Below are positions 16,744 to 24,721 of a stretch of DNA of 34,105 bases, piece after piece (the stretch's first letter is position 1; each line of letters begins with the position of its first letter). Below the pieces are notes generated by a model. The model was not told the DNA's origin, did not search any database, and saw only the letters and a program-made list of their open reading frames with translations. Origin of the DNA: Candidatus Tritonobacter lacicola (GTDB lineage Bacteria; Auribacterota; Tritonobacteria; Tritonobacterales; Tritonobacteraceae). The position numbers and the translations under genes were made by a program. The DNA lies in assembly GCA_030765135.1 (NCBI GenBank), contig JAVCDC010000044.1:1-34105 (forward strand). Direction: 5' to 3'.

Positions 16744-17576
16744 AGAATATCCGCCTATACATTAAATATCTGTTCAGGGGAAGGGACGCGGACGAGGAAC
16801 TCGTCCGCGCGCTCAAGAGGAAGAAGCGCGCCTACTGGGAACAGGTTGACTACGACTCCTGGCACAGGACGCTCAGGGGGACGTTTCAGGACGAGGTGGA
16901 GAAGAGGGCCCTGGGGAGGATCCCCGTTAAGAGGGGGGGAGTGATCATTGACGTGGGAGTGGGGTCGGGAAGGACTCTCGAGTTCCTGGAGGGGCGTGTT
17001 ATAGGGAGCGACCTCTCGCTGACCCTTCTAAGTTCGGCTATGGAGAGGGCCGAGAAGCTGAAGAAGGAGTTCTATCCTATCGCGGCGGACAGCTCGCACT
17101 TGCCTTTCAAGGACGGGCGCTTCGACGTCGTCATAAGCTGCCGAATGCTCCAGCACGCTTTCAATTGGAGGGAGACGCTCGGCGAGATAACCAGGCTTGT
17201 GGATAGAGGAGGCGAGATGGTCCTTCTCCTCTACAACTCGTTTTCGGGATACGGGGTGGTGCGAAACGCTATCGCTGCTTATCACAACTTCCGCAACTGG
17301 GAAGCTGTGAGGGCTGGAAGGGAGCCGCCCTTCGAGTATTTCGGACACTTCAACACGCCGTTGGATATCAAGAGAGAGCTCATGAAGCTGGGTTTTACCG
17401 TCGAGGAAGTTAAAGGGGCCGGCCTCTTTCCCGTGGAGGTCTTCCCCGAAGGGGCCCTGCGGTTCCTCATGCCCCTTGCCCGCGCCGTGGAGCCGCTCGC
17501 AGGGGTATTCCCTTTCAGCCATATAAGCGGCCGGCTCGTTGTGCTGGCTAAAAAGAACGTGAAGCGTGAAGAGTGA
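16740..17576 (+). CDS. Class I SAM-dependent methyltransferase
   Basis: The start chosen is the ATG at 16740, which overlaps the previous TGA as ATGA; an upstream TTG at 16734 also fits. 278 residues. Motif I is GVIIDVGVGSGRTLEFL, the post-I acidic residue is in GSDLSLT, and motif IV is FDVVISCRMLQHAFNW followed by LVDRGGEMVLLLY. This is the Methyltransf_11 pattern. It probably methylates a sugar or lipid intermediate of the glycan encoded around it; the exact acceptor is unknown. Translational coupling links it to the membrane glycosyltransferase. The stop codon lies within a second heptamer repeat. Confidence 0.87.
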   Translation: MKNIRLYIKYLFRGRDADEELVRALKRKKRAYWEQVDYDSWHRTLRGTFQDEVEKRALGRIPVKRGGVIIDVGVGSGRTLEFLEGRVIGSDLSLTLLSSAMERAEKLKKEFYPIAADSSHLPFKDGRFDVVISCRMLQHAFNWRETLGEITRLVDRGGEMVLLLYNSFSGYGVVRNAIAAYHNFRNWEAVRAGREPPFEYFGHFNTPLDIKRELMKLGFTVEEVKGAGLFPVEVFPEGALRFLMPLARAVEPLAGVFPFSHISGRLVVLAKKNVKREE

Positions 17577-17585
17577 AGCGTGAAG
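17558..17585 (+). repeat. Heptameric repeat CGTGAAG at a gene 3' end
   Basis: Four 7-bp units, CGTGAAG CGTGAAG AGTGAAG CGTGAAG, followed by CGTACG. They encode the last residues and the stop codon of the methyltransferase. A looser AACGAAGCGTAAACACG stretch continues downstream. The remaining gap to 17753 holds no gene and no clear promoter that I can support. Confidence 0.85.
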
Positions 17586-17753
17586 CGTACGTCACTTTCG
17601 CGTTAACGAAGCGTAAACACGACTCGTGAGTAGTACACAATGAGTTAGCTTATTTGATTTTAAGGTTTGAACATTGTTTGGTTATTGTACCTTGTATCTT
17701 GGTTATTATTGCTCTCGGGCTTAGCATTTCAATACTAGGGTTTGGCTAGCGTT

Positions 17754-19241
17754 ATGAGCGGTGCCAGTTTTAAAGTTCGGCTTGTATTTTCCTGCTCCAG
17801 GGAGATGGAGTGGAAGGCAGAGTACGTCCTCTCCACGTTCCTGGATGTCATAGGCATTCCGGTTGCTCCTGAAGGCGGGGATCCGCGCCGATGTATCACT
17901 ATCCGCTACGGGGCCATGCCGGCGGGGGGCGCGGAGGAAGAAGGCATTTTCATCAGGGCCTCATCGGAGGCGTCACGTTTTTTTTCTTCACGGCTGCCGC
18001 TGGACACGCGGGGAGTTCGACGTGTTTCCATAGGTTCCTTTAAAGACGTTCCCGACCTCTTTCCCCCGGCGTCGGGTCCCGCAGAAGAAGGGAAAAACAT
18101 ACTTGCCCATGATATCGTGGCGTCGGCTTTCTACTTCCTCTCAAACCGGGAGGAGGTCGGAGATGACAGGCGGGACGCCCACGGACGGTACCTCTACTCG
18201 CAGAGCACGAGTGCGAAGCTCGGCCTGGAGGGCTGCCCCGTGGTCGATACATACATCTCTATTCTCAAGGAAATGATACACGCCCTGTGCGTGAGAAGGG
18301 GAGTCGAGTTCTCCACCCGGCCCGCGTGGCCCGGGAGCAAGAAGTTCGCCCTTTGCCTGACTCACGATGTCGACTGCGTCCGCCGGTACTCCCTCTGCTC
18401 CTTCCGGCAGAAGTTCCCCGGCTTGAACTCGTTCTTTTTGCGCCACCCTCTCACGTGGGATATGCTTTATTCCGCCCAGAGGCTTTTCAATCCCGCCGTT
18501 GACAGGATCGACCCCTTCTGGGCCTTCAGCGATATCATGGCCATGGAGAAGAGCTACGGCTTCTCCTCGTCCTTCTACTTCCAGGCCGGAGGCACCTCCC
18601 CCTATGATACCGTCTGCTACCGGGCGGACGACGGGGACATACGCGCGGTGATGGAGGCCATCCGGGAGGCCGGCTTCGAGGTCGGCCTGCACGGCTCATA
18701 CAATTCCGGCCTGAGGGAGGGGTTGATGAAGGAGGAGGCCGAAAAACTCACATCGCTGGCGGGGGAATTAACCGGCCATCGCCAGCATTTTCTCAGGATG
18801 GATCCCCACAGGTCATTCGGGATCTACTCGCGGGCGGGCATGCGGTACGACGCGACCCTGGGGTACGTGGACAGGGAGGGATACCGCAACGGGCTGAGCT
18901 TTCCGTTCAATCCCTATGACGCCGAGGAGGACAGGCCCTTCGGGATTCTCGAAATTCCCCTTACCGTTATGGAGTGGACTCTGACGCACTACAGGAATCT
19001 TTCGCCGTCCGACGCCTGGCCCGCGCTCAGGGCCTTGCTCGAGATGGGGAGGGAGCACGGCGGGTGCGTCTGCCTGCTGTGGCACGTCCACATGTTCTAC
19101 TCCGCTCCTCTCCGCGATCTCTACAGGAAAGCGCTCGAGTGGGCGGCCGAACATAACGGCTGGGGAACCACCGCGGGGAGCATATACGAATGGTGGATCG
19201 AGCGCCGCCGCCGTTACGGCCTGGACTCCAATCTGCTATAA
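17754..19241 (+). CDS. Polysaccharide deacetylase family protein (NodB-like, DUF7033-type N-terminus)
   Basis: Taking ATG 17754 over the in-frame TTG at 17742 gives 495 residues. The N-terminal ~190 residues end in a YFLSNREEV...DAHGRYLYSQSTSAKLG segment, as in DUF7033-headed deacetylases. The catalytic domain begins with LCLTHDVDC (LTHDVD at 202-207, the metal-binding Asp motif). EVGLHGSYNSG and a later FLRMDPHRSFGIYSRAGMRYDATLGY follow, all usual in this group. Members remove acetyl groups from N-acetylhexosamine polymers and are common in exopolysaccharide/PEP-CTERM loci. There is no signal peptide, so it may act on a lipid-linked precursor in the cytoplasm. Confidence 0.87.
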   Translation: MSGASFKVRLVFSCSREMEWKAEYVLSTFLDVIGIPVAPEGGDPRRCITIRYGAMPAGGAEEEGIFIRASSEASRFFSSRLPLDTRGVRRVSIGSFKDVPDLFPPASGPAEEGKNILAHDIVASAFYFLSNREEVGDDRRDAHGRYLYSQSTSAKLGLEGCPVVDTYISILKEMIHALCVRRGVEFSTRPAWPGSKKFALCLTHDVDCVRRYSLCSFRQKFPGLNSFFLRHPLTWDMLYSAQRLFNPAVDRIDPFWAFSDIMAMEKSYGFSSSFYFQAGGTSPYDTVCYRADDGDIRAVMEAIREAGFEVGLHGSYNSGLREGLMKEEAEKLTSLAGELTGHRQHFLRMDPHRSFGIYSRAGMRYDATLGYVDREGYRNGLSFPFNPYDAEEDRPFGILEIPLTVMEWTLTHYRNLSPSDAWPALRALLEMGREHGGCVCLLWHVHMFYSAPLRDLYRKALEWAAEHNGWGTTAGSIYEWWIERRRRYGLDSNLL

Positions 19242-19303
19242 TAGGTGAGCTGCTATCCGGCTGCCCCGGAATATCGAATTTACTGCAGAATTGCTCTGAC
19301 GTA

Positions 19304-19344
19304 GTCTCGGTCAGACCCGGCCCCGGTCTTACCGGGGACGGGGG
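19304..19344 (+). repeat. 41-bp hairpin-forming repeat, copy 2 (upstream of C5-epimerase gene)
   Basis: This matches copy 1 (14545-14585, minus strand) at 40 of 41 bases. The CCCCGGT (19321-19327) and ACCGGGG (19331-19337) arms form a tight stem-loop. It ends 13 bp before the ATG of the epimerase gene and would occupy the 5' leader, close to where the ribosome binds. Confidence 0.9.
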
Positions 19345-19357
19345 GACTGATAAATTA

Positions 19358-20311
19358 ATGAAGCGAAGCGAATTAATTTATGCTTTGAATTACCCGGTGG
19401 AGTTTGTCCCGGAATCCGTCGACAAGACCGGCCTTGCCTACCACGTCTACAGCGAGAGGCTGTTTTTCTCGCTCATGACGTTCACCCGGGAGGGGCTGCC
19501 CGTCGTCGATTACCCCGGCATAGGCGTGCGGTGGAACCCGGCGTACGTGGCATGGTGGGCGCTCATGGGCGCGACGGCACAAGCCCTCGGGAAGGATAAG
19601 GGCGGGATAGAGAGGCTCAGGTCCGGGGCGCGGTGGCTTATCGAAAACGCGAAGGAGGGCGATAACGGCAGCGCTTGCTGGTTCTATTCATTCCGGTGGC
19701 GTGAGGGCCGGGCGGTGCTCGAACCGCCATGGATCTCCTCCATCTCCCAGGGACTCGGCATCAGCGCTCTCCTGAGGGCCTACAGGGAGAATGGAGATGG
19801 GGAGTATCTGGATACAGCGGTGCGGGCGGCCGTCCCTTTCTCGGTGGATATCGGGAAAGGAGGGCTCAGGAGCAGCTTCGGGGACGCGATCATGTACGAG
19901 GAGTACCCGGCGCGCCCCTGCTCGAGGGTCCTGGACGGCTCCGTCTTCGGCCTGCTGGGCCTTCACGATCTCTATCGCCGGACGGGTGACAAGGGACACC
20001 AGGAGCTGTTTTACACGGGCCTCGAAGGCATCGGGAAGAACATGGAATACTGGAACTACCGCGACAAGTGGAGCCGGTACGGAGCGCACCGCTATCTATG
20101 CAGCCCCATGTACAACAAGCTCAACAGCGTTCTCATGAAGGTCCTCCACGGGATAACGGGCGACGACCTCTTCAGGCGATATGCCGGTTATTGGGATCCT
20201 GAAAACATTTCCTTTTTTGACTCCGTAGAAATCAGAGCGGCCTCCTTCATGACGTTGAATCTCCTGCGCGCCAGGCTCATTAAGACTATGGTAGTGAGAG
20301 AAGAGAAATAA
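19358..20311 (+). CDS. D-glucuronyl C5-epimerase-like protein (C5-epim_C)
   Basis: The open frame reaches back to 19190 inside the deacetylase gene, but the ATG at 19358 is the sensible start, giving 317 residues. The C5-epim_C signatures are clear: PPWISSISQGLGISALLRAY (123-142), YEEYPARPCSRVLDGSVFGLLGLHDL (180-205) and DKWSRYG (236-242), matching the EEYPTxPxSxVLNG and SxYD regions of heparosan/heparan glucuronyl C5-epimerases. The fold is an (alpha/alpha) barrel. It should turn D-glucuronate into L-iduronate within a polymer, or do a related uronate epimerisation. There is no signal peptide. It sits directly after the deacetylase; deacetylation preceding epimerisation echoes the heparan pathway. 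Confidence 0.85.
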   Translation: MKRSELIYALNYPVEFVPESVDKTGLAYHVYSERLFFSLMTFTREGLPVVDYPGIGVRWNPAYVAWWALMGATAQALGKDKGGIERLRSGARWLIENAKEGDNGSACWFYSFRWREGRAVLEPPWISSISQGLGISALLRAYRENGDGEYLDTAVRAAVPFSVDIGKGGLRSSFGDAIMYEEYPARPCSRVLDGSVFGLLGLHDLYRRTGDKGHQELFYTGLEGIGKNMEYWNYRDKWSRYGAHRYLCSPMYNKLNSVLMKVLHGITGDDLFRRYAGYWDPENISFFDSVEIRAASFMTLNLLRARLIKTMVVREEK

Positions 20312-20340
20312 CATTAAGATTGCCGGGATAACAAAATATA

Positions 20341-20410
20341 GGACGCAGATTATTTCAGATAGACGCAGATAGAAGAATTGTAATCTTGATGATCCTGTAA
20401 ATCTGCGTCC
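20341..20410. repeat. 70-bp GGACGCAGATT...AATCTGCGTCC dispersed repeat
   Basis: GGACGCAGATT (20341-20351) is inverted exactly as AATCTGCGTCC (20400-20410), with a further AGACGCAGATAG inside. This closely resembles the ACGCAGAT-type palindromic repeats scattered through many uncultured bacterial genomes. It fills most of the gap between the epimerase and wecB genes. Confidence 0.85.
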
Positions 20411-20473
20411 AATTATTTATTGGAAATAGTAGGATTAATAGATATATATTTTTTGTAGCACTATGCAATCTGA

Positions 20474-20480
20474 AAGGAGA
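20474..20480 (+). promoter_or_regulatory. Shine-Dalgarno that decides the wecB start
   Basis: AAGGAGA lies just upstream of ATG 20484 and downstream of an earlier in-frame ATG at 20463. It therefore favours 20484 as the true start. Confidence 0.8.
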
Positions 20481-20483
20481 AAA

Positions 20484-21602
20484 ATGAGGTGGGTGGCTGT
20501 AGTAGGGGCGAGGCCGAATTTCATGAAGATCGCCCCCATTTACCGGGCAGCGGTCAAGCACGAAGGGATAGAATTTTTTCTCGTCCACACCGGGCAGCAC
20601 TACGACGGAGGCATGAGCGACGTCTTCTTCGACGACCTGGGGCTGCCGCAACCCGACATCCACCTTGGTGTCGGGTCCGGGACCCACGCCTCGCAGACGG
20701 GGAGGGTCATGGTTAAGTTCGAGGAGGCCGTCCAGGAGCACGGAGCCGACCTGGTCATCGTCGTCGGGGACGTGAACTCGACCCTGGCCGGCGCGCTGGT
20801 CGCCTCAAAGCTCCGTATCCCGCTGGCGCACGTCGAGGCGGGTTTCCGCTCATATGACAGGGACATGCCGGAGGAGATAAACAGGGTCCTCACGGACGCC
20901 GTCTCCGATTTTCTCTTCACCCCATCTGAAGAGGCGAGTTCAAACCTTCTCAAGGAAGGGATAGAGAAGGACAGGATCTTTCTTGTCGGGGACGTGATGA
21001 TAGACAACCTCTTCGCGAACGCCGGTAAGGCCGCCCGCAGCGGGATCGGGAAGGAGCTCGGCGTGGAGAAGGGGGAGTACGCGGTCCTGACGGTCCACCG
21101 GCCGGCAAACGTCGACAGCCATGAGACGCTTTCCGCGATAATAGATGCGCTCCGTGAACTCTCTTGCAGGGTGCGGTTGGTCTTTCCTCTCCACCCGAGG
21201 ACGGAAAAGATGCTCTCACGGCACGGCCTCCTGGAGGACCTTCGCGCGATAAGGAACCTGATCGTCTCACGGCCGCTCGGGGCGATGGATTTTCAGTGGC
21301 TGCTGACGAACGCCAGGCTCGTCCTGACCGATTCCGGGGGCGTGCAGGCGGAGTCGTCGGCGCTCGGAGTCCCCTGCCTCACATTAAGGGACCGGACCGA
21401 GAGGAACGAGACGGTGAAGCTCGGCACGAATGTTCTTGTGGGACTCGACGGGGATAGGATTATAATGGAGGCTGAAAAAGCGCTGTCCGGCAGCCGGCCT
21501 GAGCCCGCCAGGATATCGCTCTGGGACGGCAAGGCGTCCGAGCGGATCGTTGAGGCTCTTCTTGCCCGCCGGGACAGCGATAGGGGCGGATTCCGTTTAT
21601 GA
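20484..21602 (+). CDS. wecB: UDP-N-acetylglucosamine 2-epimerase (non-hydrolysing)
   Basis: 372 residues with the GT-B-like epimerase layout: VVGARPNFMKIAPIYRA at the N-terminus, HTGQHYD, VVGDVNSTLAGAL, HVEAGFRSYDRDMPEEINR, FPLHPRTEK, and the signature TDSGGVQAESSALGVPCLTLRDRTERNET. It interconverts UDP-GlcNAc and UDP-ManNAc in the cytoplasm and so supplies ManNAc (or ManNAcA) to the locus. Its stop overlaps the next start as ATGA. It opens a tightly packed six-gene run to 27446. The symbol is given by family; wecB and mnaA are the same activity. Confidence 0.92.
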   Translation: MRWVAVVGARPNFMKIAPIYRAAVKHEGIEFFLVHTGQHYDGGMSDVFFDDLGLPQPDIHLGVGSGTHASQTGRVMVKFEEAVQEHGADLVIVVGDVNSTLAGALVASKLRIPLAHVEAGFRSYDRDMPEEINRVLTDAVSDFLFTPSEEASSNLLKEGIEKDRIFLVGDVMIDNLFANAGKAARSGIGKELGVEKGEYAVLTVHRPANVDSHETLSAIIDALRELSCRVRLVFPLHPRTEKMLSRHGLLEDLRAIRNLIVSRPLGAMDFQWLLTNARLVLTDSGGVQAESSALGVPCLTLRDRTERNETVKLGTNVLVGLDGDRIIMEAEKALSGSRPEPARISLWDGKASERIVEALLARRDSDRGGFRL

Positions 21603-22300
21603 AGCTTACGGTTGTCATACCGGCGCACAACGAGGAAGAGGTGATCGGCGACACCCTCGAGAAGCTGGAGGCCGAGCTGGAGGTACCGCACGAGGTGGTC
21701 GTCGTGAACGACCACTCCACCGACAGGACGGCGGACGTCGTCAGGGAGGCGTCGAAAAAATGGCCGAACGTGCGGCTCGTCGACAACACCCTTTCGGGCG
21801 GGTTCACAAACGCCCTCAAGGCTGGCTTCAACAGCGTCGACGAGGGGGCAATCGCCACCATCATGGGAGACCTCTGCGACGACCCCAAGACGATAGAGGT
21901 GATGTACGGCAAGATCATGGAGGGGTACGACGTTGTCTGCGGCTCGCGGTACATGAAGGGCGGAAGGAAGGTCGGAGGCCGCCCCCTGCAGAACATGTTC
22001 TCCAAGTTCGTCGGCCTCTCGCTGCATCTCCTCACGGGACTCCCGACGCGCGATGTGAGCAACGCTTTCAAGATGTACCGGCGCGAGGTCGTCGCGGGCA
22101 TGAACATAGAGGAGGCGGGCTTCGCCTCCTCCCTCGAGATCACCGTGAAGGCCTACGTGAAGAACTACCGCATCACCGAGGTGCCGACGACGTGGGTCGG
22201 AAGAACTAAAGGGGAGTCGAGCTTTCGCATTTTCAAGGTCTCGAAGAACTACATACGCTGGTACGTGTGGGCCCTCCTCCTGAGAAGATGGAGGTGCTGA
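21599..22300 (+). CDS. Glycosyltransferase family 2 (dolichol-phosphate-mannose-synthase type)
   Basis: 233 residues. VIPAHNEEEVIGDTL, VVNDHSTDRTADVV and IMGDLCDDPKTIEVM are the nucleotide/metal-binding motifs. GSRYMKGGRKVGGRPLQNMFSKF and DVSNAFKMYRREV match DPM1-type enzymes, and GRTKGESSFRIFKV near the end is the usual RxxGxSK-like region. It should charge polyprenyl phosphate with a sugar at the inner membrane. The membrane glycosyltransferase immediately downstream would be a natural user of that donor. The start overlaps wecB by 4 bp. It is a paralogue of the gene at 7014-7715 but clearly diverged from it. Confidence 0.9.
   Translation: MKLTVVIPAHNEEEVIGDTLEKLEAELEVPHEVVVVNDHSTDRTADVVREASKKWPNVRLVDNTLSGGFTNALKAGFNSVDEGAIATIMGDLCDDPKTIEVMYGKIMEGYDVVCGSRYMKGGRKVGGRPLQNMFSKFVGLSLHLLTGLPTRDVSNAFKMYRREVVAGMNIEEAGFASSLEITVKAYVKNYRITEVPTTWVGRTKGESSFRIFKVSKNYIRWYVWALLLRRWRC
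22290..22296 (+). promoter_or_regulatory. Shine-Dalgarno that decides the 22303 start
   Basis: GGAGGTG lies within the last codons of the upstream GT2 gene, 6 bp before ATG 22303. It rules against the longer frame from GTG 22267. Confidence 0.8.
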
Positions 22301-22302
22301 CA

Positions 22303-23853
22303 ATGAGGCTCTCTTCTATTGCCGCACTTACTGCTCTCATTTTTTTTGCCCTAGTTCATCTCTGTTACCTCTCGACCCCGTTTGTCAGCGGCGAATTCGT
22401 ATATAGTCGATACGCTGAAAAGCTGTTGACGGGCGGTATGGGCGAGGATCTGATGCACTTTCTCGAGCTCATTGCGAATCCGCTCTCGAGTCTTTATGTA
22501 ATCGTTCCATTTCAGGTCGTACTCGGACCCTCCGAGTCGGCGGCCCGACTTCCCAGTTTTCTTTCCGGTATAGCGCTGGTTGTTTTTCTGGTTATTGCGG
22601 TCCGCAGAATCAAGGGGGCAAAAACGGCGGTGCTCGCGGCATGCATTATTCTTCTGAATCCAATGTACTGGTCGTGCAGCAGCCTGGCCTATACGGATGT
22701 ACCATTTTGCTTCTTCTCCGGAGGGGGGCTGCTGTTCTGTATCCTGGCGCTCCTGTACGGCAGGCCCGTCCTCCACTGGCCGGCGGCCCTTTTTCTAGCA
22801 CTGTCCGCCTTGATCAAATTCAACGGAGTGGTCTTCCTGCTCCTGGCAGCAGTTCTTGTAGTAGTTCATTTGGGGAGGGGTGGTTTCAAGTACCTGATAC
22901 CCTATGTGATACTTCCAGTTGTCGTGGATTTTCCCGTATACTTGGTGATAGTGAGTAGGTACGGATTCCTCATCCATCCCCGCCTTAGCTTGCTGCATCG
23001 GCCGCGGCTGGATATGGTATATATCTACTTTCCTGCCTACTTACTATGGCTCGGTCTCTTCATGGGACCACTTTTACTTCTTCCCTGCTGCAGGGTTTTG
23101 GCCTCGATCAGGAGGAAGACCATATCTCTGATTTTGGCAGCGGGGCTGTTATTGATTTGCGCGTTGTTTTGTCTGTCCGGTTGGGGCGATGGATATCTCG
23201 CCAGGCTGCATGAAATGGGGGAGTACGAGATGAACATAGGGTGGTTTGAGCTCCTGCTGGGGGATAGGGCATTCACTCTGTGTATCGTGCTTATTCTGGC
23301 CCTTTCCGCTGTGGCGTTCGTGGATATTATTGCATGGATGAGGAGGGGGAGCGCGAACCTCTTTTTGGGTATATGGCTTATATCCGTTTTACTCATCGGT
23401 TCGGTATCGCGTCCGGCAAACAGGTACCTCCTTTTTATACTCGTTCCTCTAGCCGTATACCTTGCGGATATTTTTGCCTCTCTGGATGACCGGTGGAGGA
23501 TACGATGGCCCCTCAGGGTGTATTTCGTCACCTCGCTGATTCTCCTTGCTCTCGTGTGCTTTGTTACCACCAGCTTCTGGATCGGCGCCAGGGGCTCTGC
23601 TTCAGCCGAAGCCGTGAGGTATGTCACCGAGCATCGGCTTTCACCCGCCTATCTGGACTGGCGTGTGACTTCACATTCGCGTTATCTGGCGGATGAGTCC
23701 CTTCTCACCGGTGACGAGGTCCGCGCGAGATATCTCGTTGTCGGGCGGTTTGCCGGCGAGGAAGCGAGGGGGGGGAGCGTCTTATTCAGCCGGGGAGTGA
23801 GCCTTATGGGAAGGCCGGTTGTTGTATATGAGGTTATCGAAAAAAATGAGTAA
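22303..23853 (+). CDS. Multi-pass membrane glycosyltransferase, GT39-like (PMT_2 type)
   Basis: 516 residues with many hydrophobic helices from the N-terminus to about residue 430. The segment GPSESAARLPSFLSGIALVVFLV, followed by a run ending LNPMYWSCSSLAYTDVPFCFF, has the layout of the dolichyl-phosphate-mannose-protein mannosyltransferase/ArnT superfamily. The usual acidic DE/DxxxY element of the first periplasmic loop is not obvious; SGEFVYSRYAEKLL occupies that place, so catalysis is less certain. A strong Shine-Dalgarno supports this start. It probably uses the polyprenyl-linked sugar made by the preceding GT2. Confidence 0.8.
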   Translation: MRLSSIAALTALIFFALVHLCYLSTPFVSGEFVYSRYAEKLLTGGMGEDLMHFLELIANPLSSLYVIVPFQVVLGPSESAARLPSFLSGIALVVFLVIAVRRIKGAKTAVLAACIILLNPMYWSCSSLAYTDVPFCFFSGGGLLFCILALLYGRPVLHWPAALFLALSALIKFNGVVFLLLAAVLVVVHLGRGGFKYLIPYVILPVVVDFPVYLVIVSRYGFLIHPRLSLLHRPRLDMVYIYFPAYLLWLGLFMGPLLLLPCCRVLASIRRKTISLILAAGLLLICALFCLSGWGDGYLARLHEMGEYEMNIGWFELLLGDRAFTLCIVLILALSAVAFVDIIAWMRRGSANLFLGIWLISVLLIGSVSRPANRYLLFILVPLAVYLADIFASLDDRWRIRWPLRVYFVTSLILLALVCFVTTSFWIGARGSASAEAVRYVTEHRLSPAYLDWRVTSHSRYLADESLLTGDEVRARYLVVGRFAGEEARGGSVLFSRGVSLMGRPVVVYEVIEKNE

Positions 23854-24679
23854 GAGAGCCGAGAGAACCAGCGAAGTGTATAAAGATGTCAGGGATTTCT
23901 ACGATGGATATGGCTGGAAAAGCGCTGAGAAAAACGATTGTTATCAGGCCGAGGTTTTACACGAGCATCTTAATGAAACAGCACGGGCGTATATGAAGAG
24001 TAATGAAATGCGTTATAGCAAGTACTACGGTGACGGCGGTCGATTGTTTTTGGACGCCGGCTGTGGCGCTGAACCCAGGAGGGAAATGTCGAGTGCCTTC
24101 GCCAAGTGTGTGTGCGCTGATGTCTCATTAGTCGGGCTTAAGGAGAGCAGAAAGAAACTCAAAGATTCCGGCCTATACGTGGTTGCAGACCTGGCGGCGC
24201 TGCCTTTCAAGAAGAAGAGTTTTGACGGGATCCTGGTTTCTCATTGCGTGTACCACATCGATAAGGATTTGCAGCCTTTGGTTATACGGGAGTTGTACAA
24301 GCTTGCCAAGCCAGAGAAAACCATTTTGATATTCTATGCTTCAAATCGCAATCTCGTTTCTGTGTTTCAAGCAGTTGGAATCAAAACATATAAATTGGTC
24401 ATGCTTCTACTCAGGCTGGTGAGGCGCAAGAGGGTGGAGGATGAAAAAACGCCCCCGCCTTTATATTACTACATCCACAATCCCTTCAAGTTGACCAGGG
24501 CTTTTGATGAGGTTGATATCACGTGCCTCAGAATCCTCACGAGGTGGGAGACGACGGCCCTGGCAAAGCTCAAGCTGTTGAAGCTTGTTGTGCCCCTTTT
24601 ATCTTTTTTAGAAAGGAAGTTCCCGCATTTGATGCTGTATATAGGGAAATACGTAACCATACGGATACGCGCGCAATAG
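23846..24679 (+). CDS. Class I SAM-dependent methyltransferase
   Basis: The ATG at 23846 overlaps the previous stop; upstream in-frame starts at 23828 (ATG) and 23819 (TTG) are possible. About 277 residues. Motif I reads LFLDAGCGAEPRREM, the acidic strand-2 end is CADVS, and FDGILVSHCVYHIDKDLQPLVIRELYKLAKPEKTILIFY covers motifs IV-VI. The family is Methyltransf_11-like and the acceptor is unknown. The gene is visibly more AT-rich than its neighbours, with AAA and GAT codons prominent, which may reflect separate acquisition. It lies inside the same presumed operon. Confidence 0.85.
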   Translation: MSKRAERTSEVYKDVRDFYDGYGWKSAEKNDCYQAEVLHEHLNETARAYMKSNEMRYSKYYGDGGRLFLDAGCGAEPRREMSSAFAKCVCADVSLVGLKESRKKLKDSGLYVVADLAALPFKKKSFDGILVSHCVYHIDKDLQPLVIRELYKLAKPEKTILIFYASNRNLVSVFQAVGIKTYKLVMLLLRLVRRKRVEDEKTPPPLYYYIHNPFKLTRAFDEVDITCLRILTRWETTALAKLKLLKLVVPLLSFLERKFPHLMLYIGKYVTIRIRAQ

Positions 24680-24721
24680 CTTGTTCTTGCATGGAAGTTC
24701 AGACAGGACGGTGATACCGGC

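Noticed and set aside
19190-19357. Long upstream extension of the C5-epimerase frame
   Set aside because: It would overlap the end of the deacetylase gene by 52 bp and read through the stem-loop repeat; the ATG at 19358 starts the conserved part.
21293-22303. 336-residue minus-strand open frame opposite wecB and the GT2 gene
   Set aside because: It is antisense to two unmistakable family proteins, its product is low-complexity with no motif, and high-GC coding sequence often leaves such frames open.
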